From Bacilli bacterium (GTDB lineage: Bacteria; Bacillota_I; Bacilli_A; RF39; UBA660): a stretch of DNA of 45,958 nt. Where the stretch lies: positions 1 to 45,958 of the forward strand of contig JAGAYJ010000014.1 in assembly GCA_017940575.1 (NCBI GenBank), read 5' to 3'. Positions 40,859-45,958 of this stretch are shown here, piece after piece. The notes under the pieces were generated by a model that saw nothing but the letters and a program-made list of their open reading frames with translations, made no database searches and had not been told where the DNA came from. The position numbers and the translations under genes were made by a program. Each line of letters begins with the position of its first letter. Position 1 is the first letter of the stretch.

Positions 40859-41440
40859 CTATAAATTAAATTTCTTTGTTACTATTTTACTCATTATAAA
40901 AAGTACTACTATTAAACTAAGCATTTCAATCATTAATTTTATATTTGTTATGTTAATTATTATATTAGATCCTACATAACTCCAAAAAAATACAATAAAT
41001 GCTTTTGAAAATATAAGTGCAAATAAATATTTTTTATATCTCATCTTAGATAATCCAGCAGCTATATTAATTGAAAATGCTGGGGTAAATGGCATAGCTA
41101 GTATTAAAAATAAATTACTAAATGATATTTTATCAATTTTATTTATAAAAGATAATATTTTTCCTTCGCCTTTTATTTTTTTTCTTGCAATTTTTCTTAG
41201 CTTTCTACATAGAAAAAAACTAACACTACAACCTATTATAGTAGCTATCCAAGAGATGAAAAATCCTATAACACTTCCAAATGCTATTGTGTTAATTGCA
41301 ATGAATACAGATAGCGGTAGTGCTGGAATAATTGATTCTAAGGATATTACAAACATACCAACAAATATACTTAAAAATATATTATTATTACTTACGAAGT
41401 CTTGTATAAATGTTACTACTTGACCCATAAATGCTTCCAT
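40859..41440 (-). CDS. DedA/VTT-family membrane protein (TVP38/TMEM64-like)
   Basis: The 193 residues have five to six membrane helices and the VTT pattern: VISLESIIPALPLSVFIAINTIAFG, a GFFISWIATIIGCSVSFFLCRKL helix pair, and LILAMPFTPAFSINIAAGLSKMRYKKYL, where the FTPAFSINIAAGLSKM segment is diagnostic. Such proteins act as lipid scramblases or flippases, for example for undecaprenyl phosphate or phosphatidylethanolamine carriers. It is cotranscribed with rmuC. The start follows AGGTGATGATATG. Confidence 0.85.
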   Translation of the reverse strand: MEAFMGQVVTFIQDFVSNNNIFLSIFVGMFVISLESIIPALPLSVFIAINTIAFGSVIGFFISWIATIIGCSVSFFLCRKLRKIARKKIKGEGKILSFINKIDKISFSNLFLILAMPFTPAFSINIAAGLSKMRYKKYLFALIFSKAFIVFFWSYVGSNIIINITNIKLMIEMLSLIVVLFIMSKIVTKKFNL

Positions 41441-41493
41441 ATCATCACCTACTATTAATTATAATACATTTTAATTCTTTTTAAAAGAAAAAA

Positions 41494-41513
41494 GTATATC
41501 ATTATTGATATAC
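41494..41513 (-). terminator. Minus-strand terminator beside the toxin promoter
   Basis: GTATATCA (41494-41501) pairs with TGATATAC (41506-41513) around a 4-base loop. Six T's follow in the minus direction (A-run 41488-41493 on plus). A minus-strand RNA crossing the small-peptide gene would end here. The hairpin also contains the -35 box of the plus-strand promoter. Confidence 0.6.
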
Positions 41514-41533
41514 GAACAAATATTTGCTATGAT
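41505..41533 (+). promoter_or_regulatory. Promoter of the small hydrophobic peptide gene
   Basis: TTGATA (41505-41510), exactly 17 bases and TATGAT (41528-41533) predict a start near 41540. That would give a transcript of about 230 nt to the terminator at 41733-41770. Confidence 0.65.
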
Positions 41534-41570
41534 ATTTACAGGAACATTTGATAAGTTGGGTGGAGCCAAA

Positions 41571-41583
41571 CTTCGAAACGAAG
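41571..41583 (+). other. Hairpin abutting the toxin Shine-Dalgarno
   Basis: CTTCG (41571-41575) and CGAAG (41579-41583) pair around AAA. The 3' strand runs into the AGGGAGGTG ribosome binding site, so folding could limit ribosome access. Confidence 0.5.
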
Positions 41584-41595
41584 GGAGGTGATATA

Positions 41596-41679
41596 ATGAA
41601 CAAGAAAGATTTTTTAATCGGAGTATTACTCATTATTATCATTCTTCTTTTATTATTACTATTTATAGTTTTAATATAA
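41596..41679 (+). CDS. 27-residue hydrophobic peptide, probable type I toxin
   Basis: The ORF encodes MNKKDFLIGVLL followed by an almost pure Ile/Leu/Val/Phe membrane helix ending FIVLI. It has a strong ribosome binding site (AAGGGAGGTG, six bases from ATG), a consensus promoter and an intrinsic terminator. The size, charge and layout match membrane-acting type I toxins (Fst, TxpA, BsrG, Ibs groups) without clear sequence identity to one. Upstream GTTGGGTGGA (41555-41564) can pair with TCCACCTAAC (41686-41695), and GCCAAA (41565-41570) with TTTGGC (41727-41732). This gives a closed 5'-3' fold as seen in several type I toxin mRNAs. A small structural or signalling peptide is the alternative. 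Confidence 0.65.
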   Translation: MNKKDFLIGVLLIIIILLLLLLFIVLI

Positions 41680-41685
41680 AAGAAA

Positions 41686-41715
41686 TCCACCTAACTATGC
41701 ACTAGTTTAGGTGGA
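41686..41715 (+). other. 3' UTR hairpin competing with the 5' leader
   Basis: TCCACCTAAC (41686-41695) can pair locally with GTTTAGGTGGA (41705-41715) or distantly with GTTGGGTGGA (41555-41564). This is a switch-like arrangement in the toxin mRNA. Confidence 0.5.
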
Positions 41716-41732
41716 CACCAAATTTATTTGGC

Positions 41733-41770
41733 AACACTCAACACAGCATTATTAAGTGTTCCTCTTTTTT
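41733..41770 (+). terminator. Terminator of the toxin transcript
   Basis: AACACT (41733-41738) pairs with AGTGTT (41755-41760), followed by CCTC and a run of T's. It lies ahead of the convergent hypothetical gene. Confidence 0.55.
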
Positions 41771-41837
41771 ATTATATGAATAAAAATTCATCTATATACA
41801 TAATAACACATAAGACTCATTTTTACAACTAATTATT

Positions 41838-42515
41838 TTAAATAATCTTTTTAGATAAAAGTAATTCTTTATATTCAGTTACTGTTTTCTTATATATATT
41901 ATTATAATTATAATCTATTTTTTTTAAGTATTTCTTTAAATCTTTTTTAAAAGCTTCATCATTATCAGTAAAAGCAAGTTCTTTAATAAGTGGTATTGTT
42001 CCAAGTAACTCACTTCTTTTATTACCATCTTTCATAAAGTCTTCTATTTTTGTGTTTACTATATCATTATATGTCTTTTTATTTATATCATTTTTAAGAT
42101 ATTCTTCTTTAGTTGTTCTTTCTATATTTTGTGGCATATACATTTTATAATATAGTTTTTTATCTATTTTAGAAAGTAATGATGGATCATATACAAAACA
42201 ATCATCTTCTATCCAACCATGTCTACTATTATTCTTACCATATCTATATTCTAAGTCTTTATTATCTGCTCTTACTAATTTAACATTATCTAATGCATAA
42301 AACATGTATAGACTTCTATCAAAGCATTTGCCCTCTTTATCATTTGGTTTTAAATACTTGATATGCATAGATACTGGTATAGTATTAATATATGTATTAC
42401 TCATTTTTTCATAGAATTCATTATCAAAAGGGATTATTTTATGTTCTTCTAAACCCTTTTTATATAATGTGTAAAGTCTATTAAAATAAGCATCTTTAAG
42501 TAAGTCCTTTAACAT
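41838..42515 (-). CDS. Hypothetical protein with possible Cys-His-Asp site
   Basis: The 225 residues have no signal or membrane helix. The segment EGKCFDRSLYMFYAL (Cys64), then NSRHGWIEDDCFVYDPSL (His99, Asp110), has the spacing and flanking residues of papain/transglutaminase-like folds: Cys at a helix start, His-x-Trp-x-Glu on a strand, then Asp-Pro. The rest is Lys/Asn/Tyr-rich helix. I do not recognise the family, and catalysis is an inference. The start follows AAGGGGGATTAAT. No strong terminator follows it, so its transcript may run into the region opposite the small peptide gene as far as 41494. Confidence 0.6.
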   Translation of the reverse strand: MLKDLLKDAYFNRLYTLYKKGLEEHKIIPFDNEFYEKMSNTYINTIPVSMHIKYLKPNDKEGKCFDRSLYMFYALDNVKLVRADNKDLEYRYGKNNSRHGWIEDDCFVYDPSLLSKIDKKLYYKMYMPQNIERTTKEEYLKNDINKKTYNDIVNTKIEDFMKDGNKRSELLGTIPLIKELAFTDNDEAFKKDLKKYLKKIDYNYNNIYKKTVTEYKELLLSKKII

Positions 42516-42577
42516 ATTAATCCCCCTTTATGAGGATATATAATAGCACAAGTCTATAAATAAATCAAGCTACAAAA

Positions 42578-42596
42578 AAAGGCAATTTTTGCCTTT
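42578..42596 (-). terminator. Terminator of pilin/collar copy 3
   Basis: AAAGGCAA (42578-42585) pairs with TTGCCTTT (42589-42596), with T's in the minus direction. It overlaps the stop codon at 42595. Confidence 0.7.
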
Positions 42597-43593
42597 AATA
42601 TTTTATACAGAATAGTACAGCAGTATTAGTAGGATGAGCTGTATATCTAAAACCCGAATAATATGTATTTTTATCAGTTGCATAATTCCAAACATTTCCT
42701 ACTGATTGATTCGTTATAGCATCGTATCCAACTGTACCAATTGTATTTGCTAAAGGTGATGGATTATTTTTGTTCCCATCACTTCGAACAGCCCAATGTT
42801 CTGTGGCATTTTGATGCTTTCCAACTGCTACTCCATTACCTTGATTAGCATGACTATTAGTACCAGTCCCTCTTAAGAACTCACCTCTTAAGTCTGGTAC
42901 ATTAAATGTTGTTGATCCATCACCTGCACCATATGTAGTTCCAATTTTTTCAAATAAAGCTGCATACTCTTCTCTTGATACTGCTTGTCCTTCACATTTT
43001 AAATATCCATCAGGTACATTAGCTGTTGAATAAGATATAATTGTACCTACTGGATTTATTCCTTTTTTTAACTCTTTATTTTCATTTTCTAAATTAGCAA
43101 GTTTTGTCTCAATTTGAGTTATTTTTTGAGTTAATTCTTGATTAGATAACTCTGTTATTGTTGCTTCATTACCTAGATATACAATAGATCCTCCAGCTGG
43201 TATATTACATGTCTTATTGTTACTTACAGATACTACATTCTCACTATAATTTTTATAAGCAGAGCGAGAGCCATCTGTTACACATATTACACTTCTACCT
43301 TTTGTATCTACTATAACTGTTCCAGCTTTTATTGATCCTTTATACTTAAGTAACTTATCTGTATCAGTACTTGATATTTTATTATTAGCTATATCAAATC
43401 TAACAGTCTCTTCATTATTATATTGTGCATTATATAGTCTTGTTGCATCAATTAGATTCTCAGCACTTACTTTAAGTGCATTTAGTTTTGTTTTATTTAC
43501 TACACCTGTAATTATTGGAATTGATACAAGTGATATTATAGCTATTACTACAATGCTTGCTAAAAGTTCTATTAGAGTAAATCCTCTTTTCAT
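42595..43593 (-). CDS. Prepilin/coiled-coil/phage tail-collar chimera, copy 3
   Basis: About 332 residues from the ATG at 43591-43593. The leader KRG|FTLIE, hydrophobic helix and pilin head are almost identical to copies 1 and 2, some 19 kb away. The coiled coil reads KITQIETKLANLENENKELKK, exactly seven residues longer than in copy 2, so one full heptad is added. The collar domain is conserved through VPDLRGEFLRGTGTNS. The tip is again unique (HWAVRSDGNKNNPSPL, NQSVGNVWNYATDKNTYYSG) and closes with HPTNTAVLFCIKY. The four cysteines (two in the head, two in the collar) are kept. It is monocistronic between tRNA-Arg and the Cys-His-Asp gene. Confidence 0.85.
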   Translation of the reverse strand: MKRGFTLIELLASIVVIAIISLVSIPIITGVVNKTKLNALKVSAENLIDATRLYNAQYNNEETVRFDIANNKISSTDTDKLLKYKGSIKAGTVIVDTKGRSVICVTDGSRSAYKNYSENVVSVSNNKTCNIPAGGSIVYLGNEATITELSNQELTQKITQIETKLANLENENKELKKGINPVGTIISYSTANVPDGYLKCEGQAVSREEYAALFEKIGTTYGAGDGSTTFNVPDLRGEFLRGTGTNSHANQGNGVAVGKHQNATEHWAVRSDGNKNNPSPLANTIGTVGYDAITNQSVGNVWNYATDKNTYYSGFRYTAHPTNTAVLFCIKY

Positions 43594-43615
43594 ATTATCC
43601 CTACCTTCTTTATAT

Positions 43616-43644
43616 ATTTTACCATTTATAAATAGTTTAAGCAA
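43616..43644 (-). promoter_or_regulatory. Promoter of pilin/collar copy 3
   Basis: TTGCTT (43639-43644), 17 bases and TAAAAT (43616-43621) are the same as the promoter of copy 2 apart from one spacer base. The identity between the two loci ends a few bases upstream. Confidence 0.6.
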
Positions 43645-43651
43645 CAAAAAA

Positions 43652-43670
43652 AAGGAACATATTGTTCCTT
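43652..43670 (-). terminator. tRNA-Arg terminator
   Basis: AAGGAACA (43652-43659) pairs with TGTTCCTT (43663-43670), followed by T's in the minus direction (A-run 43646-43653). Confidence 0.75.
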
Positions 43671-43681
43671 AATTTCTTAAA

Positions 43682-43758
43682 TGGTGTCCCCTACAAGATT
43701 CGAACTTGTGACCGCTCGCTTAGAAGGCGAGTGCTCTATCCAGCTGAGCTAAGAGGAC
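43682..43758 (-). tRNA. tRNA-Arg (anticodon TCT)
   Basis: The acceptor arms GTCCTCT and AGGGGAC pair with one G-T. The D arm is AGCTCAGCTGGATAGAGC, the anticodon stem CTCGC/GCGAG holds CTTCTAA (TCT), the T arm is ACAAGTTCGAATCTTGT and CCA is encoded. Total 77 bases. Confidence 0.96.
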
Positions 43759-43806
43759 GACTTGTTCAAATGAACAAATCAATTATATACCATATTTTTA
43801 AATATT

Positions 43807-44751
43807 TCAAGTACTTTTGATAACACTTTTATAAATTTCTTCATTATTTACGTTAAATAAGACTTCTTTTACACTATAATTAGCGTCAACTGATAAACTT
43901 ATTGTATATATTACCTCTTCTAATATACTTTTAGTTCCAAGATCATTAAATATATATTGATTAAATACAAGCATCATAGCATCATCATTTAAATCGGATG
44001 ATAAAAGAACTGTATTACTATTTAAATAGCTCATTAAATTAGTATTAGATATATTAGATGAAGATAATTCATCGACAATTATTTTTATCTTATCTCTCTT
44101 ATCATTAAGATATTTAGTTACAGGTACATAATAAGTATCATCATTATATTTAGATGCATAATAAATAGTTACTTTATCAATATCCTTATATGACTTAATA
44201 TCATATTCTTTATTAATACCATATGATTTATCTAGAGTTGATGGAAGAGTTATTCCCGTTTTAGGAAGTTTAGTTAAAATATCACCATCTACATAAATAA
44301 TTACTTTATCAACTCCTTCTATACTAGTTAAAGTATACACTATTGCTTCAATCATTTTTTCTTCATAATCTATCTTTATATCTAAAAGTTCACTAGAAAA
44401 GTCAATTTTAATTAAATTATTTTCAAATTTTATACTGTTTATTTTTGTCTCACTAGATATAATAGATTTAAAACCATTTGGTATATTTTCTTCATTTTCT
44501 CCATCTTTTATTAAAGCATTTATAAGTTCTTTAGCCTTTGCTTCTATTTTTCTATTATATGTTCTTATCTTAGTACGTGCGACATAGTTATTTTGATCAA
44601 GTAGATATATAACACTTTTATCTTTAGTATCTATATAATTTAATTCTGTTTTAAATATAAACTCTTTATTTGGCGTTAAATATATTAAAAAGATACTAAA
44701 TAAAAAAGCAACTGCGATTACAAATCTTTTAAATATATAATTTTTAAGCAT
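43807..44751 (-). CDS. gerM: GerM-like protein with two GerMN domains
   Basis: The 314 residues have an N-terminal membrane anchor (about 8-26) and two GerMN domains. The first (about 40-160) includes IYLLDQNNYVARTKIRTY, KAKELINALIKDG and LIKIDFSSELL. The second (about 190-310) repeats the pattern with TIYYASKYNDDTYYVPVTKYL and IKIIVDELSS. GerM is a mother-cell protein that stabilises the SpoIIIAH-SpoIIQ channel during engulfment and affects cortex and germination. It directly follows gerE (46-base gap), a linkage also seen near gerE in Bacillus. It ends in TGA, consistent with the standard code. Confidence 0.9.
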   Translation of the reverse strand: MLKNYIFKRFVIAVAFLFSIFLIYLTPNKEFIFKTELNYIDTKDKSVIYLLDQNNYVARTKIRTYNRKIEAKAKELINALIKDGENEENIPNGFKSIISSETKINSIKFENNLIKIDFSSELLDIKIDYEEKMIEAIVYTLTSIEGVDKVIIYVDGDILTKLPKTGITLPSTLDKSYGINKEYDIKSYKDIDKVTIYYASKYNDDTYYVPVTKYLNDKRDKIKIIVDELSSSNISNTNLMSYLNSNTVLLSSDLNDDAMMLVFNQYIFNDLGTKSILEEVIYTISLSVDANYSVKEVLFNVNNEEIYKSVIKST

Positions 44752-44780
44752 AGTATCACCTAATTAACAATATTAAAAAA

Positions 44781-44799
44781 AGATGCATAATATGCATCT
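44781..44799 (-). terminator. gerE terminator
   Basis: AGATGCAT (44781-44788) pairs with ATGCATCT (44792-44799), followed by T's in the minus direction (A-run 44775-44781). It overlaps the gerE stop codon. Confidence 0.7.
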
Positions 44800-45001
44800 A
44801 AATTGATATTTCACCAAGTTTTAAAAGTTCTATTACAGCACTTGCTCTACCTTTAACGCCTAATTTTTGCATAGCATTTGATATATGGTTTCTAACTGTT
44901 TTTTCACTTATATTTAAACTCTTAGCAATATCAATTGTTGTTTTATTTTGAATTAATAATTCAAAAACTTCCTTTTCTCTTTTAGTTAATATTTTACTCA
45001 C
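44798..45001 (-). CDS. gerE: Spore-stage transcription factor GerE
   Basis: The 67 residues form a stand-alone LuxR-type helix-turn-helix: LTKREKEVFELLIQNKTTIDIAKSLNISEKTVRNHISNAMQKLGVKGRASAVIELLKLGE. The wording is very close to Bacillus GerE, especially SEKTVRNHISNAMQKLGVKGR. GerE acts late in the mother cell, after sigma-K, on coat and cortex genes. The start is GTG with AGGAGGG seven bases upstream. A CATATTATA box (45028-45036) precedes it, matching the sigma-K -10 pattern. Confidence 0.95.
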   Translation of the reverse strand: MSKILTKREKEVFELLIQNKTTIDIAKSLNISEKTVRNHISNAMQKLGVKGRASAVIELLKLGEISI

Positions 45002-45027
45002 AAAAAATCCCTCCTGGGTGCTTACTT

Positions 45028-45036
45028 TATAATATG
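45028..45036 (-). promoter_or_regulatory. Sigma-K-like -10 element before gerE
   Basis: On the minus strand CATATTATA fits CATAnnnTA, the known sigma-K -10. The -35 AC expected 16-17 bases upstream is not clear. The element lies 27 bases before the GTG start. Confidence 0.4.
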
Positions 45037-45066
45037 CAAGTAGGATATTTTTGCGAATACATTTAC

Positions 45067-45561
45067 CTATTTATATTCAACAGTTATATATTTTTTAGTG
45101 TCATAGTCTTTTTGTATAAAACGCATTATTTTATTAGCCGTTTTAGTATCTAATTTATCAGTTGCGACTATTACTTTTATTTTATCTCCATCTATTTTAG
45201 TAAATGTATCATATTTGAATTCTTCTTTTACTTTTTTACTAATATTTTCTTCTTCTGATGTATTAATATCAAGTGACTTCATTTTATCAAATGCTTCATT
45301 CTTTTTATCAATAGATGAGTTAGAATCTGTTAGTATTTTTTTTAAATCTTCTTTTTCTTTGTCAGTTGCTTCTTTATCCTCTACTTTTAAAGTTTCAATA
45401 ACGCTTGCTTCTTTTATATCAATATTAGTAGAATCAGAATCATTGAATGTAGTTTTCAAATTAGATAAAAGTAACTCTTTAGGCATTGTTATATAATATA
45501 CACTTAAAACTAAAATCAAACTAAATAAAGTTAAAAACCAAATGTTTTTCTTATTTATCAT
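45067..45561 (-). CDS. spoIIIAH: SpoIIIAH-like sporulation channel protein
   Basis: The 164 residues have the SpoIIIAH plan. A membrane helix near the start (NKKNIWFLTLFSLILVLSVYYITMPKE) closely resembles the Bacillus protein. A charged coiled linker with KKNEAFDKMKSLD follows, and the C-terminal ring-building motif domain is EFKYDTFTKIDGDKIKVIVATDKLDTKTANKIMRFIQ. In the mother-cell membrane it pairs with forespore SpoIIQ to form the feeding channel. In B. subtilis it ends an eight-gene spoIIIA operon. Here the preceding gene is an Rpn-type nuclease and no spoIIIAA-AG genes are adjacent. The start follows CAGGAGGAGATAAAATG. Confidence 0.9.
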   Translation of the reverse strand: MINKKNIWFLTLFSLILVLSVYYITMPKELLLSNLKTTFNDSDSTNIDIKEASVIETLKVEDKEATDKEKEDLKKILTDSNSSIDKKNEAFDKMKSLDINTSEEENISKKVKEEFKYDTFTKIDGDKIKVIVATDKLDTKTANKIMRFIQKDYDTKKYITVEYK

Positions 45562-45622
45562 TTTATCTCCTCCTGAGTATCTCTATCTAATTATATTAAG
45601 TGTATTATAAAATAGAACAAAA

Positions 45623-45642
45623 AAAGAACATTATTGTTCTTT
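45623..45642 (-). terminator. Terminator of the Rpn-type gene
   Basis: AAAGAACA (45623-45630) pairs with TGTTCTTT (45635-45642), with T's in the minus direction. It overlaps the stop codon at 45631. Confidence 0.7.
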
Positions 45643-45958
45643 TAATTTAGATAATTCTTGAGTTGTTAATGATGTAGCTTTAGATATATCTTCTAGACTC
45701 ATACCCATATTAAGTAAGTTCTTTGCAATTTCAATCTTACCTTCTTTAATACCTTCTTTAATGCCTTCTTTTTTACCTTCTTTAAGTCCTTCTTCTCTTG
45801 CTTCTCTTTTTATAGAGTTTTTAATCATTCTTTGATCATCTTCTTCTGATATAGACCATCTAAATATTGGATCTTTATTAATTCTATCTAGCTCTTCCAT
45901 ATATTTATTCACCACCTTATTTTCTTTTGATAATTCTAAAAGGTTATCTCTTTCTTCC
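45631..45958 (-). CDS. Rpn-type (PD-(D/E)XK) nuclease/transposase, C-terminal part
   Basis: The frame is open to the window edge, so the 5' end is outside. The visible part ends KREAREEGLKEGKKEGIKEGIKEGKIEIAKNLL, then MGMSLEDISKATSLTTQELSKLK. The Glu-Gly-x-Lys repeat helix followed by a short helical tail is the signature C-terminus of Rpn-family recombination-promoting nucleases (PF12784). The catalytic PD-(D/E)XK domain would lie upstream. Rpn genes are mobile and often occur in many copies. The EGIKEG repeat is encoded by tandem short DNA repeats prone to slippage. Confidence 0.8.
   Translation of the reverse strand, partial: EERDNLLELSKENKVVNKYMEELDRINKDPIFRWSISEEDDQRMIKNSIKREAREEGLKEGKKEGIKEGIKEGKIEIAKNLLNMGMSLEDISKATSLTTQELSKLKEQ

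Noticed and set aside
41502-41690. A 62-residue minus-strand ORF opposite the hydrophobic peptide gene
   Set aside because: No ribosome binding site and low-complexity composition. It is the shadow of the plus-strand peptide gene and its leader, which have a promoter, ribosome binding site and terminator.
1-45958. CRISPR array, insertion sequence ends or rRNA genes
   Set aside because: I saw no regularly spaced direct repeats, no transposase with terminal inverted repeats (only the truncated Rpn-type gene at the edge) and no rRNA sequence.

Overview
The window reads as chromosomal DNA from a very AT-rich, low-GC Bacillota, probably an uncultured, gut-type member of the Bacilli (Erysipelotrichales/RF39-like). 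That placement is an inference. Five genes point to an endospore former: spoIIP (3608-4537), spoIVB (34052-35026), gerM (43807-44751), gerE (44798-45001) and spoIIIAH (45067-45561). The code appears standard, and most ribosome binding sites are GGTGAT- or GGAGG-type. Nearly every gene lies on the minus strand. The plus-strand exceptions are rpmB, an orphan nuclease-like gene, a 27-residue hydrophobic peptide gene and a probable small RNA.

Layout. 1-743: a partial lipoprotein gene, back-to-back promoters, a candidate small RNA and palindromes. 744-5842: lepA, a YjbR-like gene, spoIIP with a small membrane partner, a C26 amidotransferase-like gene and tmk. 5875-7967: a MacB-type ABC exporter. 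8049-10503: a tight envelope-type cluster (lipoprotein, long acidic protein, DUF948-like and YtxH-like proteins). 10584-15066: trmB, greA-tig and a U32 tRNA-hydroxylation pair. 15107-22094: a cadherin-like membrane protein beside a dockerin-bearing glucosaminidase, a GH31 enzyme and a divergent pyruvate kinase. 22161-24192: two tandem pilin/phage-collar chimeras. 24270-30880: dnaE, rpmB, yihY and a degenerate-GGDEF sensor with its partner. 31133-32060: the orphan nuclease-like gene facing tRNA-Gly. 32135-39623: a rearranged rpsB-tsf-frr-nusB-xseA-xseB-spoIVB-cdsA-rseP block. 39777-42515: rmuC, a DedA-like gene, a probable type I toxin locus and a Cys/His/Asp protein. 42595-45958: a third pilin/collar chimera, tRNA-Arg, gerM, gerE, spoIIIAH and a truncated Rpn-type gene.

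The most unusual content is the three-member family of secreted proteins that join a type IV prepilin N-terminus, a variable-length coiled coil and a phage tail-collar domain with a hypervariable tip. The copies are nearly identical in their pilin half, share a duplicated promoter and differ in a C-terminal cassette bounded by conserved ends. This looks like a system for presenting variable binding tips. Second is a compact locus at about 41490-41775 with a consensus promoter, a structured leader, a small hydrophobic ORF, long-range 5'/3' complementarity and an opposing terminator, which fits a type I toxin-antitoxin module. Also notable are a partial inverted copy of tRNA-Gly at the end of the nuclease-like gene, and active-site substitutions in the pyruvate kinase, GH31 and GGDEF proteins. 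Intrinsic terminators folded from the last codons of the genes recur throughout.
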